This document shows positions 1 to 7,405 of a stretch of DNA of 12,869 bases, piece by piece. The position numbers and the translations under genes were made by a program. The stretch covers positions 1 to 12,869 of the forward strand of contig QNZT01000086.1 of NCBI GenBank assembly GCA_003978455.1, written 5' to 3'. The notes under the pieces are model-generated. The model was not told where the DNA came from, made no database searches, and saw only the letters and a program-made list of their open reading frames with translations. Within the stretch, counting starts at the first letter, position 1, and every line of letters begins with the position of its first letter. Source of the DNA: Sulfurospirillum sp. GTDB taxonomy: Bacteria; Campylobacterota; Campylobacteria; Campylobacterales; QNZT01.

Positions 1-1097
1 TTGAGTACCTGACTCGCTTTTTTCTTTTTGGTCAAAATATATGCCGATACCTGCAATGCTGCGGCAAGCGCGTCACCTGTCTTGGCAAAATCACTCAGGA
101 TAATATGCCCGCTCTGCTCTCCGCCGAAGTTCAACCCCTCCGTCTGCATCGTTTCAAGCACATATTTGTCACCGACATTGCACCGAAACAGCGTAATCCC
201 CTGCTTGTTCAGATAATCCTCCAGAGCCTGGTTGCTCATGACAGTCGCAACTGCACCGTTATTGGAAAGATTGCCCTGCTCTTTGAGATGGTTTGCAAGC
301 ACTCCCAGCAACTTATCACCGTCTATGATCTCACCGTTTTCATCTACAACCACGATACGATCCGCATCACCGTCAAATGCAAACCCGATATCTGCCCTCA
401 ATCGCTTGACCTCTTCACTCAGCCTCTCCGGATGAAGTGCCCCGCACCCTTCGTTGATATTTCTTCCGTCAGGCTGGTCATTGAGCACAAAGACATCCGC
501 ACCTAACTCTCTAAACACCGTAGGCGCCACTTTATATGCCGCACCGTTCGCAACATCCAGCACGACACGAATATCATGAAGTGTCATCGAACGGGGAAAA
601 GAGTTTTTTACATGAACGATATATCTTCCGATCACATCTTCGATTCTTTTGGTCTGACCGATATCCATATATTTTGCCTGATAACGGTTAATGAGATCAT
701 CGTCATAGTAGATCTTCTCGATCTGCCTTTCGATCTTTTCATTGAGTTTGTTCCCGCGTTTGTCAAAAAACTTGATACCGTTGTCTTCGTAAGAGTTGTG
801 ACTCGCAGAGATCATGATCCCCGCATCACATCTGAGATCTTCCGTTAAAAATGCAATCGCCGGAGTCGGCATCGGTCCGATCTGCCTGACATCATAGCCC
901 ACAGCAGTCAAACCGGATATAATCGCATTTTCGATCATGTATCCGCTTTTTCGCGTATCTTTGCCTACCAGTATCTTGTTGGTGATAGAGTGTTTTCTAA
1001 AGTAGATGCCCGCCGCCATCGCCAGACGCATCGCCAGCATCGCCGAAATCTTCTCCCCCGCCATACCGCGAACGCCGTCGGTTCCAAAAAGCTTCAT
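1..1097 (-). CDS. glmM: Phosphoglucosamine mutase, 3' end cut by window edge
   Basis: GlmM converts glucosamine-6-phosphate to glucosamine-1-phosphate in the cytoplasm, on the way to UDP-GlcNAc for peptidoglycan and lipopolysaccharide. The protein starts MKLFGTDGVRG, the family's N-terminal signature. The phosphoserine loop ISASHN places the catalytic serine at about residue 99. The metal-binding loop DGDADR is at about 242-247, and the sugar-binding GGEQSGH at about 325-331. About 365 codons are present with no internal stop; the family is usually near 445 residues, so roughly 80 C-terminal residues lie beyond base 1. The ATG at 1097 is the start, with a purine-rich GGCGGG-type site just upstream on the minus strand. 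The gene diverges from rpsT. I see nothing abnormal in the visible part. Confidence 0.96.
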   Translation of the reverse strand, partial: MKLFGTDGVRGMAGEKISAMLAMRLAMAAGIYFRKHSITNKILVGKDTRKSGYMIENAIISGLTAVGYDVRQIGPMPTPAIAFLTEDLRCDAGIMISASHNSYEDNGIKFFDKRGNKLNEKIERQIEKIYYDDDLINRYQAKYMDIGQTKRIEDVIGRYIVHVKNSFPRSMTLHDIRVVLDVANGAAYKVAPTVFRELGADVFVLNDQPDGRNINEGCGALHPERLSEEVKRLRADIGFAFDGDADRIVVVDENGEIIDGDKLLGVLANHLKEQGNLSNNGAVATVMSNQALEDYLNKQGITLFRCNVGDKYVLETMQTEGLNFGGEQSGHIILSDFAKTGDALAAALQVSAYILTKKKKASQVL

Positions 1098-1147
1098 GTA
1101 GTATCCCGCCTTTTTAATAAAATATATTTAATAAATTCTCATTCAAA

Positions 1148-1153
1148 AGTATA
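1148..1153 (-). promoter_or_regulatory. Possible -10 element for glmM
   Basis: On the minus strand this reads TATACT, about 50 bases before the glmM ATG, in an AT-rich stretch. Campylobacterota sigma-70 promoters often have a good -10 without a clear -35, and none is obvious here. Other AT-rich hexamers nearer the gene (around 1115-1135) could serve instead. Confidence 0.35.
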
Positions 1154-1242
1154 TCGACTTTATGTAAAGTTATGTTAGTTATTTTTCTTTAAAATTCACA
1201 TAAATTGGCTTCTTACTAATTTTTGCCTTAAATCAAGGGCAC

Positions 1243-1289
1243 CTCTGAACCCCCTGATTGTTCAAAACCATGGGGCTCAGAGCTCTTTT
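1243..1289 (+). terminator. Orphan terminator-like hairpin upstream of rpsT
   Basis: The arms 1243-1253 (CTCTGA, A, CCCC) and 1272-1282 (GGGG, C, TCAGAG) form an 11-position stem with one A/C mismatch and an 18-base loop. CTCTTTT follows directly on the plus strand. This is the shape of a rho-independent terminator reading rightward, but no plus-strand gene precedes it, because glmM is transcribed away. It lies about 25-30 bases upstream of the rpsT -10, so it is not in the mRNA made from that promoter. It may end a small RNA, stop antisense transcription, or be a protein-binding palindrome. Confidence 0.4.
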
Positions 1290-1314
1290 AAGTCATTTTT
1301 TAGAAACTTTTCAA

Positions 1315-1320
1315 TATAAT
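1315..1320 (+). promoter_or_regulatory. Probable -10 element of the rpsT promoter
   Basis: A perfect TATAAT sits 37 bases before the rpsT ATG, preceded by T-rich tracts (1296-1301 and 1308-1311). No well-spaced -35 is visible. A good -10 with upstream T tracts is the usual housekeeping promoter form in Campylobacterota. Initiation is expected near 1327, giving a leader of about 30 bases that contains the AAAGGG ribosome binding site. Confidence 0.7.
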
Positions 1321-1356
1321 CGCTCACTAAAAAAATTATAGTAAAGGGCAAAACTC

Positions 1357-1629
1357 ATGGCAAACCATAAGTCAGCATTAAAAAGAGCCAGACAAACTGT
1401 CAAAAGAACAGAGCGAAACAGATTTTACAAAACGAGAATCAAAAACATCACAAGAGCAGTCAGAGAAGCTGTAGCAAGCGGTGATGCGGAGAAAGCGGCA
1501 GAAGCACTTAAATCTGCGAACCAGAACTTTCACAAATATGTAAGCAAAGGCGTTTTGAAGAAAAACACTGCTGCAAGAAAAGTCAGCAGACTTGCAAAAC
1601 TCGTCAACGCAATGAGCAAAGCTGCGTAA
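1357..1629 (+). CDS. rpsT: 30S ribosomal protein S20
   Basis: This 90-residue, very basic protein is bacterial S20, a 16S rRNA-binding protein of the small subunit needed for early 30S assembly. It starts MANHKSALKRARQ, the family signature, continues with long Lys/Arg/Ala-rich helices, and ends with a basic tail. Length matches the family (about 85-90). The start is supported by AAAGGG 9 bases upstream. prfA follows after 35 bases on the same strand with no terminator between them, so the two are probably co-transcribed. Confidence 0.98.
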   Translation: MANHKSALKRARQTVKRTERNRFYKTRIKNITRAVREAVASGDAEKAAEALKSANQNFHKYVSKGVLKKNTAARKVSRLAKLVNAMSKAA

Positions 1630-1664
1630 TACGCACTTTGCCCTCTTTCATTAAATAATCATAT

Positions 1665-2732
1665 ATGCTAAAAGAAAAACTTCAACCTTTCCTCGATCGC
1701 TATAATGAGATCAGCGAACTGCTTTCATCCTCCGAAATTGTTTCCGATATCAAAAAAATGACCGATCTCTCCCGGGAGCAAAAAGCGATTGAACCCATCA
1801 AAGAGAAAGCGGAAGCCTATTTTCAGGTCTGCAACGATATCGATGACAACAGAGAGATGCTCGACGACAAGGAACTCGGAGAATTGGCAAAAGAGGAACT
1901 CAAAGAACTCGAACCCAGAAAAATCGAGATCGAAGAAGAGATAAAGATCCTCATGCTCCCGCGAGATCCCAACGACGACAGAAACATCTATCTTGAGATG
2001 CGTGCAGGAACAGGCGGCGATGAAGCAGCACTCTTCGTCGGTGATCTTTTCAAGGCATATGTGCGTTATGCAGAGAGCAAAGGGTGGAAAGTAGAGATCG
2101 TATCCTCCAGCGAAGGAACGATCGACGGATACAAAGAGATCATCGCACTCATCAAAGGTGAAGGGGCATACAGCAGACTCAAACATGAAGGCGGAACACA
2201 CCGTGTCCAGCGTGTCCCCGCAACCGAATCACAGGGACGTGTTCACACATCGGCGATCACCGTAGCAGTGATGCCGGAAGTCGATGATGTTGAGATCGAA
2301 ATCGACCCCAATGACCTCAAGATCGATGTCATGCGCTCCTCAGGCTGCGGCGGACAGTCGGTCAACACCACGGACAGTGCCGTGCGTATCACCCATCTGC
2401 CGACCGGTATCGTCGTTACCAATCAGGATCAGAAATCTCAGCACAAAAACAAAGACAAAGCGATGAAAGTCCTCAAAGCCAGACTCTATGAACTCGAGAT
2501 GCAGAAGAAACAGGAAGAGGAAGGCGCTGACCGCAAGTCTCAGGTGGGAACGGGAGATCGAAGCGGCAGGATCAGAACCTACAACTATCCGCAAAACCGT
2601 ATCTCAGACCACCGCATCAACCTCACGCTTTACCGTCTCGATGCCATCATGGAAGGCGGTCTCTTCGACGAGATCATCGACCCGCTGATCGCCCACTACC
2701 AGTCAGAGCAGATGAAAGAGGCAGGCTTATAA
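1665..2732 (+). CDS. prfA: Peptide chain release factor 1
   Basis: RF1 recognises UAA and UAG stop codons in the ribosomal A site and triggers peptide release. The 355-residue length is normal. The stop-codon recognition tripeptide PAT is at residues 185-187, typical of RF1 rather than RF2 (SPF). The catalytic GGQ is at 229-231, in the context SSGCGGQSVNTTDSA. The bases around GGQ differ slightly from E. coli RF1 (Cys for Ala before it and Ser for His after it), probably a lineage variant. The ATG at 1665 has no evident Shine-Dalgarno sequence, so initiation may depend on coupling to rpsT. The last codon plus stop form TTATAA, which also contains the stop of the convergent gene. Confidence 0.98.
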   Translation: MLKEKLQPFLDRYNEISELLSSSEIVSDIKKMTDLSREQKAIEPIKEKAEAYFQVCNDIDDNREMLDDKELGELAKEELKELEPRKIEIEEEIKILMLPRDPNDDRNIYLEMRAGTGGDEAALFVGDLFKAYVRYAESKGWKVEIVSSSEGTIDGYKEIIALIKGEGAYSRLKHEGGTHRVQRVPATESQGRVHTSAITVAVMPEVDDVEIEIDPNDLKIDVMRSSGCGGQSVNTTDSAVRITHLPTGIVVTNQDQKSQHKNKDKAMKVLKARLYELEMQKKQEEEGADRKSQVGTGDRSGRIRTYNYPQNRISDHRINLTLYRLDAIMEGGLFDEIIDPLIAHYQSEQMKEAGL

Positions 2733-3437
2733 AAACCAGGACGATACCAGTCCTATCAAGCCGCCGAACACTCCGCCCCACACGACCAGCCATCCGAGAT
2801 GCTCACGCATCAGATCCTGCATCATCTCTTTGACCATTTTCGGTGTGAGTTGGTTGAGTCTGTTTTCGACAATCTTTTCAATCGAATCGATCAGATCACC
2901 GCTGAGCGAAGAGTGTTGCAAGTGGTGATCGAGCTGTTTTTTAAACGCTTCACTCGATACAATCTTTTCCACGGCACTCTGAAGTTTCGCGGCAAACGGC
3001 TCCCGCAACTTTTCGAGCGCCGCTTCTCCTCCGATCATATTGACCATGCCGCCAAACTGCGACTCCATCACTGTTTTGGAGAGGGCATCAAACGCAGGGG
3101 AAAAATCCGCCTCTCTGACTAGCGGCGCGAGATCGATCTTCTGCTCCTCCCGGGCAAAAAAGGCGTTGATCTGCTCTTTGGTAAAAAACTGCTCCATCAC
3201 CATCTTTTTGATCGCTTCTTTAAAAGCTTCAAACTTCAGTTCTATGATCCCCGATCCGTACAGAAACGGTACCTTTTCAAAGAGCATATGGATCGCCAGT
3301 TCATTGGTCACTGCACCTGAAAGCGCGAACAACCCTGTGTAGAGCAGCGGTCTGGAGAAAGGCTCCGGCACGGCGAACGAGAGTCCGACGATGGACAACG
3401 AGATAGTATTGGTAAGCAGTGTCTTAGAGAGTTTCAT
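2727..3437 (-). CDS. DUF445 family membrane protein
   Basis: This 236-residue protein has an N-terminal hydrophobic pair (about residues 8-25 and 31-52), a long charged middle predicted to be helical, and a C-terminal membrane segment (about 214-236). The sequence GAVTNELAIHMLF in the second hydrophobic stretch, followed by an aromatic/Gly-rich loop and FFTKEQI, is the DUF445 signature (the usual form is G-x-x-TN-x-x-AI-x-MLF). DUF445 proteins are envelope proteins without an established biochemical role, so I assign none. It is the last gene of the minus-strand run, 19 bases after the MATE gene. No strong ribosome binding site precedes the ATG. Its stop shares the TTATAA palindrome with prfA. 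Confidence 0.8.
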   Translation of the reverse strand: MKLSKTLLTNTISLSIVGLSFAVPEPFSRPLLYTGLFALSGAVTNELAIHMLFEKVPFLYGSGIIELKFEAFKEAIKKMVMEQFFTKEQINAFFAREEQKIDLAPLVREADFSPAFDALSKTVMESQFGGMVNMIGGEAALEKLREPFAAKLQSAVEKIVSSEAFKKQLDHHLQHSSLSGDLIDSIEKIVENRLNQLTPKMVKEMMQDLMREHLGWLVVWGGVFGGLIGLVSSWFL

Positions 3438-3456
3438 GAAGACAATTGTAGAGAAT

Positions 3457-4746
3457 TTATCTTAATCTTCTGCCATGTTTGACAAACATCCATGTTTGCA
3501 AAAGTGTCCGAAAGAGAAAAAACATCAGAAAACTGAGCCACAACGACCAGGCAAAATTGATGCCGTTTGTAGCATAAAAAAGCCCCAGAAAAAGCAGCAT
3601 CGAAATCATCACGGCATCACGCATCGACTTTGAAGCGGTCATACCGACAAACACCCCGTCCCAGATAAAGGCTCCGAAACTCAGAAGCGGCATCAAAGCC
3701 ACCCACTTCATGAACGCCATCGCCCTTTCGATCACCGGCTGTTGGTTGGTATATACCTCCAGAATCGTTCTGCCACCAACACAATAGACCAGTGCGAAAA
3801 GAAGCGCAAAACCGCCACCCCAGTAGAAACTGTACCGCACCGCTTTGTCAAAAAGTCTCCACTCTTTCGCCCCGTAATATCTACCGGTCAGACTCTCCGC
3901 CGCATTGGCAAAGCCGTCGATCGCAAAAGACATCCAGATCATAAACTGCAACAGCAAAATCATCACCGAGAGCATCAGCGCACCCGCTTTGGCAGCCTGT
4001 GCATAGAAAAATGCCAGCACAAATGTCAATGCAACCGTACGGATAAATATATTTTTATTGATATGCAAAAAAGCGAAAAACGCCTCTTTATGAAATATCT
4101 CCCGCCACGCCACATGCACAAAACGGCTTCGGTAACGGTAGAGCAGACCGACCGCCAGCAAAAGCCCCGCATACTGTGCGATCAGCGTACCGTACGCCGT
4201 ACCTTCCACACCCATCCCCAGCACCTGCACAAAATAGAGACTCAGCACAAGATTGACAATATTGATAAAAACCGTAATCCAGAGCGGATACCAGGCATTT
4301 TGCAAACCAAAATACCACCCCATCAGCGCATAGATCATAAAGATCGCGGGAGCAGTATAGATCCGTATATCAAAATAGCTACGCACCATCGCTTCGTAGG
4401 AGTCGTCAACGTTCATGAGGTAGATACCCGCATCGATCAGCGGTTTTTGAAAGAGCACCAGTAGCAGTCCCAGAAAAAATGCCAGCAAAAGCGCACGAAG
4501 CAACGTATATGTAAGTGCCCGGCTATCTCCGCGACCGTATGCCTGCGCACTCATCCCCGTCGTACCCATACGCAGAAAGTTGAAGTTGCCGTACAAAAAG
4601 GTAAAGATCATCGCCGCCACACCCAGCGCGGCAAGATGCGCGGGCGAGAGATGCCCCATCAAAATCGTATCGACCGAAGAGAGGAGCGGTACGGAGATAT
4701 TGGAGACGATGTTTGGGATCGCCAGACGGAGTATCTCTCTGTTCAT
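3457..4746 (-). CDS. MATE efflux family protein, DinF-like
   Basis: This 429-residue polytopic inner-membrane protein has about twelve hydrophobic segments. The N-terminal half has IPNIVSNISVPLLSSVDT and then FLRMGTTGMSAQAYG, and the second half has IDGFANAAESLTGRYYGAK. These are the paired repeats of the DinF branch of MATE multidrug/organic cation antiporters, driven by a proton or sodium gradient. The substrate cannot be read from sequence. The ATG overlaps the dapF stop in ATGA (4743-4746), so translation is coupled to dapF. The Arg/Lys-rich C-terminus is normal for the family. Confidence 0.9.
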   Translation of the reverse strand: MNREILRLAIPNIVSNISVPLLSSVDTILMGHLSPAHLAALGVAAMIFTFLYGNFNFLRMGTTGMSAQAYGRGDSRALTYTLLRALLLAFFLGLLLVLFQKPLIDAGIYLMNVDDSYEAMVRSYFDIRIYTAPAIFMIYALMGWYFGLQNAWYPLWITVFINIVNLVLSLYFVQVLGMGVEGTAYGTLIAQYAGLLLAVGLLYRYRSRFVHVAWREIFHKEAFFAFLHINKNIFIRTVALTFVLAFFYAQAAKAGALMLSVMILLLQFMIWMSFAIDGFANAAESLTGRYYGAKEWRLFDKAVRYSFYWGGGFALLFALVYCVGGRTILEVYTNQQPVIERAMAFMKWVALMPLLSFGAFIWDGVFVGMTASKSMRDAVMISMLLFLGLFYATNGINFAWSLWLSFLMFFLFRTLLQTWMFVKHGRRLR

Positions 4747-5495
4747 GAAAGAGTGATACTGGTCTCGAACACTTTTTCCACTCTGCCTTTGAAGTAGATA
4801 TATCCCTCTTTGAAAGAGAGTGTCAACTCCTCTTTGCTGGTCGGATAGACTTTGCAGACATCATCGACTTTTTTGTCCAGAAACGCCGCGTAAAAACAGG
4901 CAGCCATCCCCGTACCGCAGGCAAGCGTCTCATCTTCCACACCGCGTTCATAAGTACGCACATGAAGTGTTCTGTTCTGGGTATCGATCTTGCAGAAGTT
5001 CACATTTGCATTGTGCGATTCACGCATCTCCCGCGCGATCTCCCTGTTATAGGCTTTGAGATCATCGACAAAAGTGACCAGATGCGGCACACCTGTATCA
5101 AACAGTTGCCACCTGTGCCCTCCCCCGACGATATTGCTCTCCAAAATCTTCGGCTCAGTCAACTTCACTTCCGCCTCATCTCCCGCCACACTCGCTTCGA
5201 TCACCCCCGCAAGCGTCAAAAAACGCATCTCACTGCCGCACAAACCGTTCACATACGCATAGTGCGCCGCAGCCCGCGAACCGTTGCCGCACATCTCCGC
5301 ATCGCTGCCGTCACTGTTGTAAAACTCCCATTCAAAGTCATACGTTTCATGAGGCACCAGCACGATCAAACCATCCGCACCGACCCCTTTTTGACGGTGA
5401 CACAGCTTCTGCGCCAAAGCGTTACGCGCCTCTTTTTGAAAAGTGTGAAATATCACAAAATCGTTTCCGCTGGCATTGTATTTGGTTACTTGCAT
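4743..5495 (-). CDS. dapF: Diaminopimelate epimerase
   Basis: DapF interconverts LL- and meso-diaminopimelate, the latter for peptidoglycan cross-links and lysine synthesis. It is a cofactor-independent two-cysteine racemase. Both catalytic cysteines are seen: Cys69 in MCGNGSRA and Cys192 in LACGTGMAA. The N-terminus MQVTKYNASGNDF aligns with the family start. I chose the ATG at 5495 rather than the in-frame ATG at 5507, because GAGAG lies five bases before the former and the four extra residues MRDF are not family-like. Length is then 250 residues. A 4-base overlap (ATGA) couples it to the MATE gene, and coaE lies upstream after a 67-base gap. Confidence 0.95.
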   Translation of the reverse strand: MQVTKYNASGNDFVIFHTFQKEARNALAQKLCHRQKGVGADGLIVLVPHETYDFEWEFYNSDGSDAEMCGNGSRAAAHYAYVNGLCGSEMRFLTLAGVIEASVAGDEAEVKLTEPKILESNIVGGGHRWQLFDTGVPHLVTFVDDLKAYNREIAREMRESHNANVNFCKIDTQNRTLHVRTYERGVEDETLACGTGMAACFYAAFLDKKVDDVCKVYPTSKEELTLSFKEGYIYFKGRVEKVFETSITLS

Positions 5496-5499
5496 GAAA

Positions 5500-5504
5500 T
5501 CTCT
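5500..5504 (-). promoter_or_regulatory. Ribosome binding site that decides the dapF start
   Basis: On the minus strand this is GAGAG, five bases before the ATG at 5495. It lies inside the four-codon extension implied by the upstream ATG at 5507, which has only a run of A before it. This favours the shorter DapF. Confidence 0.55.
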
Positions 5505-5518
5505 CATCTTTTTTGGAA

Positions 5519-5535
5519 TATTATCCCGAATAATA
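5519..5535. repeat. Short AT-rich inverted repeat in the coaE-dapF gap
   Basis: Arms TATTAT and ATAATA (6 of 6 pairs) flank a 5-base CCCGA spacer. On the minus strand the same bases contain GGATAAT, a possible -10 for an internal promoter serving dapF and the two genes after it. With no U-tract and a weak stem it is unlikely to be a terminator. Confidence 0.3.
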
Positions 5536-5562
5536 GGCTAGAATCTGCTGAAGAGTGATCTT

Positions 5563-6168
5563 TTACAGTTTGATATGCGGGTATTTTTCTCTGATATACC
5601 CTGTAAACCTATCGACCTCATGCTGAAGATGTTTAAGGTTTTGGGTATTGTCTATGACGAAAGAGGCTTTTTCGCGTTTCTCTCCGATCGGCATCTGCAC
5701 GGCTATACGGTTTTTGGCTTCTTCGGGCGTATAGGACTCCCGCTCTATCAGACGCTGTATCTGCTGCTCGGGAGTACAGTAGACCACCGCTACCTCATCG
5801 ATAGAATAGTTTCCTTTCTCATAAAAGAGCGGGATATCGACGATATAGGGTATCTTTTTCTCTTCACACAAGCTACTTTCATGAAGTATCTGCGCTTTGA
5901 TCAGCGGATGCAGCAGCGCTTCCAGTTCTATGCGTGCCGCTTCGTCACTGAAGATCACCGCGCCCAGCCTTTTTCGATCCACCTTTTCCCCGGCAACAAA
6001 CTCCGATCCAAACATGTCGGCGATTTTGCCGCTATTTTGATCCAGCACACTATGGGCTATCTTGTCGGCATCGATGATCTTGAAACCGTAAAGCTGAAGC
6101 AGTGCGCAGACACTGCTCTTGCCGGTGGCAATCCCTCCCGTCAATGCGATAGCGTTTTGAAACTCCAT
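5563..6168 (-). CDS. coaE: Dephospho-CoA kinase
   Basis: CoaE phosphorylates the ribose 3'-hydroxyl of dephospho-CoA with ATP, the last step of coenzyme A synthesis, in the cytoplasm. The P-loop GGIATGKS is at residues 11-18, followed by the conserved IIDADKIAH at about 31-39 and the HPLI motif at about 86-89. The 201-residue length is typical. The ATG at 6168 immediately follows the TAG stop of speE (6169-6171) with no gap, so the two are translated from one message. From memory, coaE lies beside speE in Helicobacter and beside dapF and purM in Campylobacter, so this neighbourhood is a lineage trait. Confidence 0.95.
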   Translation of the reverse strand: MEFQNAIALTGGIATGKSSVCALLQLYGFKIIDADKIAHSVLDQNSGKIADMFGSEFVAGEKVDRKRLGAVIFSDEAARIELEALLHPLIKAQILHESSLCEEKKIPYIVDIPLFYEKGNYSIDEVAVVYCTPEQQIQRLIERESYTPEEAKNRIAVQMPIGEKREKASFVIDNTQNLKHLQHEVDRFTGYIREKYPHIKL

Positions 6169-7005
6169 CTAGTTTTTGGCAATCCCAAGCAATGCTTTTT
6201 TGATATTTTTCGGTACGGTAAACGCTGCACGCTGCATATCGGAAGTGTAGTATTGCAAACCTTCCAGCAAATCCGCTCTTTGCAGTATGATATCCGCTGT
6301 CGGATGGTACTTTTTGGACGCCAGGATAAAGTTCCAGTTGGTTCCCGGATAGCTGTACATCGGGTATGTGTACGGCATCGCGATCCAAAACGGTCTGCCG
6401 ACTGTTTCAAGTATCTGTTTGTGCCCTTCCAGATCCATCCAGTAGCTGCCGCCCTGCACCGCCACCAGACCATCTTCGCGCAACACCCGGTTTACCTGTG
6501 CATAAAATGTCGCTTCAAACAGCTCGTTGGAAATCTCCCCGGGATCGGTCGCATCAACGATGACGATATCATAACTCTGATCCGCCGCTTTGGCGATAAA
6601 CTCCATTCCGCTTTCGATCATCACACTTAGCCGGCTGTTGTCCCAGTCACCGACCTGCGGGAAATACTCTTTTGAGACTTTGATCACCTCTTCATCCAGC
6701 TCCACCAGATCGACTTTGACACCTTCATGACGCAAAATCTCCCTCGCCACACCACCGTCACCGCCGCCGATGATCAAAATATCCTTCGGTTCCCGGTGCG
6801 TACACATCGGCACATGTGCCAGCATCTCATGGTAGATAAACTCATCTTTTTCACAAAACATCGCGTTACCGTCAAGCACCAGAATTTTCCCCAGTTCAGC
6901 GCTTTGGTACACCTCTATCTTTTGGTATTTACTTTTTACTTCATGAAGTTTTTTTTCGACTTTCAAACTCTGCTTCAAAAACCCCTGCTCTTCTTCAAAA
7001 TACAT
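6169..7005 (-). CDS. speE: Spermidine synthase (polyamine aminopropyltransferase)
   Basis: SpeE transfers the aminopropyl group of decarboxylated S-adenosylmethionine to putrescine, giving spermidine. The 278-residue protein has an N-terminal beta-rich segment with LDGNAMFCEKDEFIYHEML. The nucleotide-binding GGGDGG is at about 80-85, an acidic ELDEEVI at about 102-108, and the catalytic DATDP at about 151-155, equivalent to the usual D-(S/A)-TDP. It is first in the minus-strand run. GGGGAAGAG just before the ATG is a good ribosome binding site. Other aminopropyltransferases share this fold, so the exact acceptor amine is inferred. Confidence 0.93.
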   Translation of the reverse strand: MYFEEEQGFLKQSLKVEKKLHEVKSKYQKIEVYQSAELGKILVLDGNAMFCEKDEFIYHEMLAHVPMCTHREPKDILIIGGGDGGVAREILRHEGVKVDLVELDEEVIKVSKEYFPQVGDWDNSRLSVMIESGMEFIAKAADQSYDIVIVDATDPGEISNELFEATFYAQVNRVLREDGLVAVQGGSYWMDLEGHKQILETVGRPFWIAMPYTYPMYSYPGTNWNFILASKKYHPTADIILQRADLLEGLQYYTSDMQRAAFTVPKNIKKALLGIAKN

Positions 7006-7046
7006 CTCTTCCCCTATATTTAATTAAATGGAAATGATTTTAACAT

Positions 7047-7052
7047 ATTATA
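7047..7052 (-). promoter_or_regulatory. Probable -10 element for speE and the minus-strand run
   Basis: On the minus strand this is a perfect TATAAT, about 42 bases before the speE ATG, in AT-rich DNA. A second candidate, TAAAAT, lies closer to the gene (about 7037-7042). No clear -35 is seen, as is usual for this lineage. Confidence 0.5.
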
Positions 7053-7123
7053 ATTAATAACTACGTTTTACGCCAGTAGACAGCCGATACATCGACTCCA
7101 TGACGTTTTTATCACTATTTTGC

Positions 7124-7129
7124 TACTAT
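7124..7129 (+). promoter_or_regulatory. Probable extended -10 for the small membrane protein and purM
   Basis: TACTAT is preceded by TG one base upstream (7121-7122), giving an extended -10. ATGACG at 7100-7105 is a possible weak -35 with an 18-base spacer. The expected message would begin near 7136 and carry AGGAG at 7155-7159, six bases before the ATG at 7166. Confidence 0.5.
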
Positions 7130-7165
7130 TAGCGAAATCATCAATTTTAACTTCAGGAGTATACA

Positions 7166-7405
7166 ATGTGCGCATCTAGAATGCAACGAATTATTACCGC
7201 ATTGATGTTGGGAGTTATCCTCTATTTCTTTGCGATGGGAGCACATGACTTTCAAGAAGGGCTCAAGGAGAGTTTTCACTTTCAGGTGGCTGTTATTTTA
7301 CAGATTTTTGTCATTATCATGATGCTCATATGGGCTTTTACCAACTTCTGCCCCTCTACATGGCTGATGAAAAAGATTTTTCCTCCGTGCAAGTGGGACA
7401 AATAG
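7166..7405 (+). CDS. Small two-helix membrane protein, function unknown
   Basis: This 79-residue protein has two hydrophobic helices (about residues 9-26 and 41-58) joined by a short polar loop. It ends in a Cys/Pro/Trp-containing basic tail with Cys62 in NFCPSTW and Cys75 in FPPCKW; a third cysteine is residue 2. The start is well supported by AGGAG six bases upstream. The tail recalls the Cys-Pro endings of YgaP/DUF2892-type small membrane proteins, but I cannot place it in a family. Its TAG stop is immediately followed by the GTG of purM, so it is co-transcribed and probably translationally coupled with a purine gene. No link to purine synthesis can be read from the sequence. Confidence 0.8.
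   Translation: MCASRMQRIITALMLGVILYFFAMGAHDFQEGLKESFHFQVAVILQIFVIIMMLIWAFTNFCPSTWLMKKIFPPCKWDK

Noticed and set aside
3742..4464. A 240-codon plus-strand open frame opposite the MATE gene
   Set aside because: Its composition (His, Arg, Gln and Lys rich) is that of an antisense reading of a membrane protein, and it has no credible start.
5495..5507. The longer dapF start at 5507
   Set aside because: Four extra residues are not family-like, and the better ribosome binding site (GAGAG) serves the ATG at 5495.
5575..6630. A 351-codon open frame on the plus strand, antisense to coaE and speE
   Set aside because: It crosses the boundary of two well-identified minus-strand genes, has no recognisable domain or ribosome binding site, and is the kind of open frame that codon bias produces opposite real genes.
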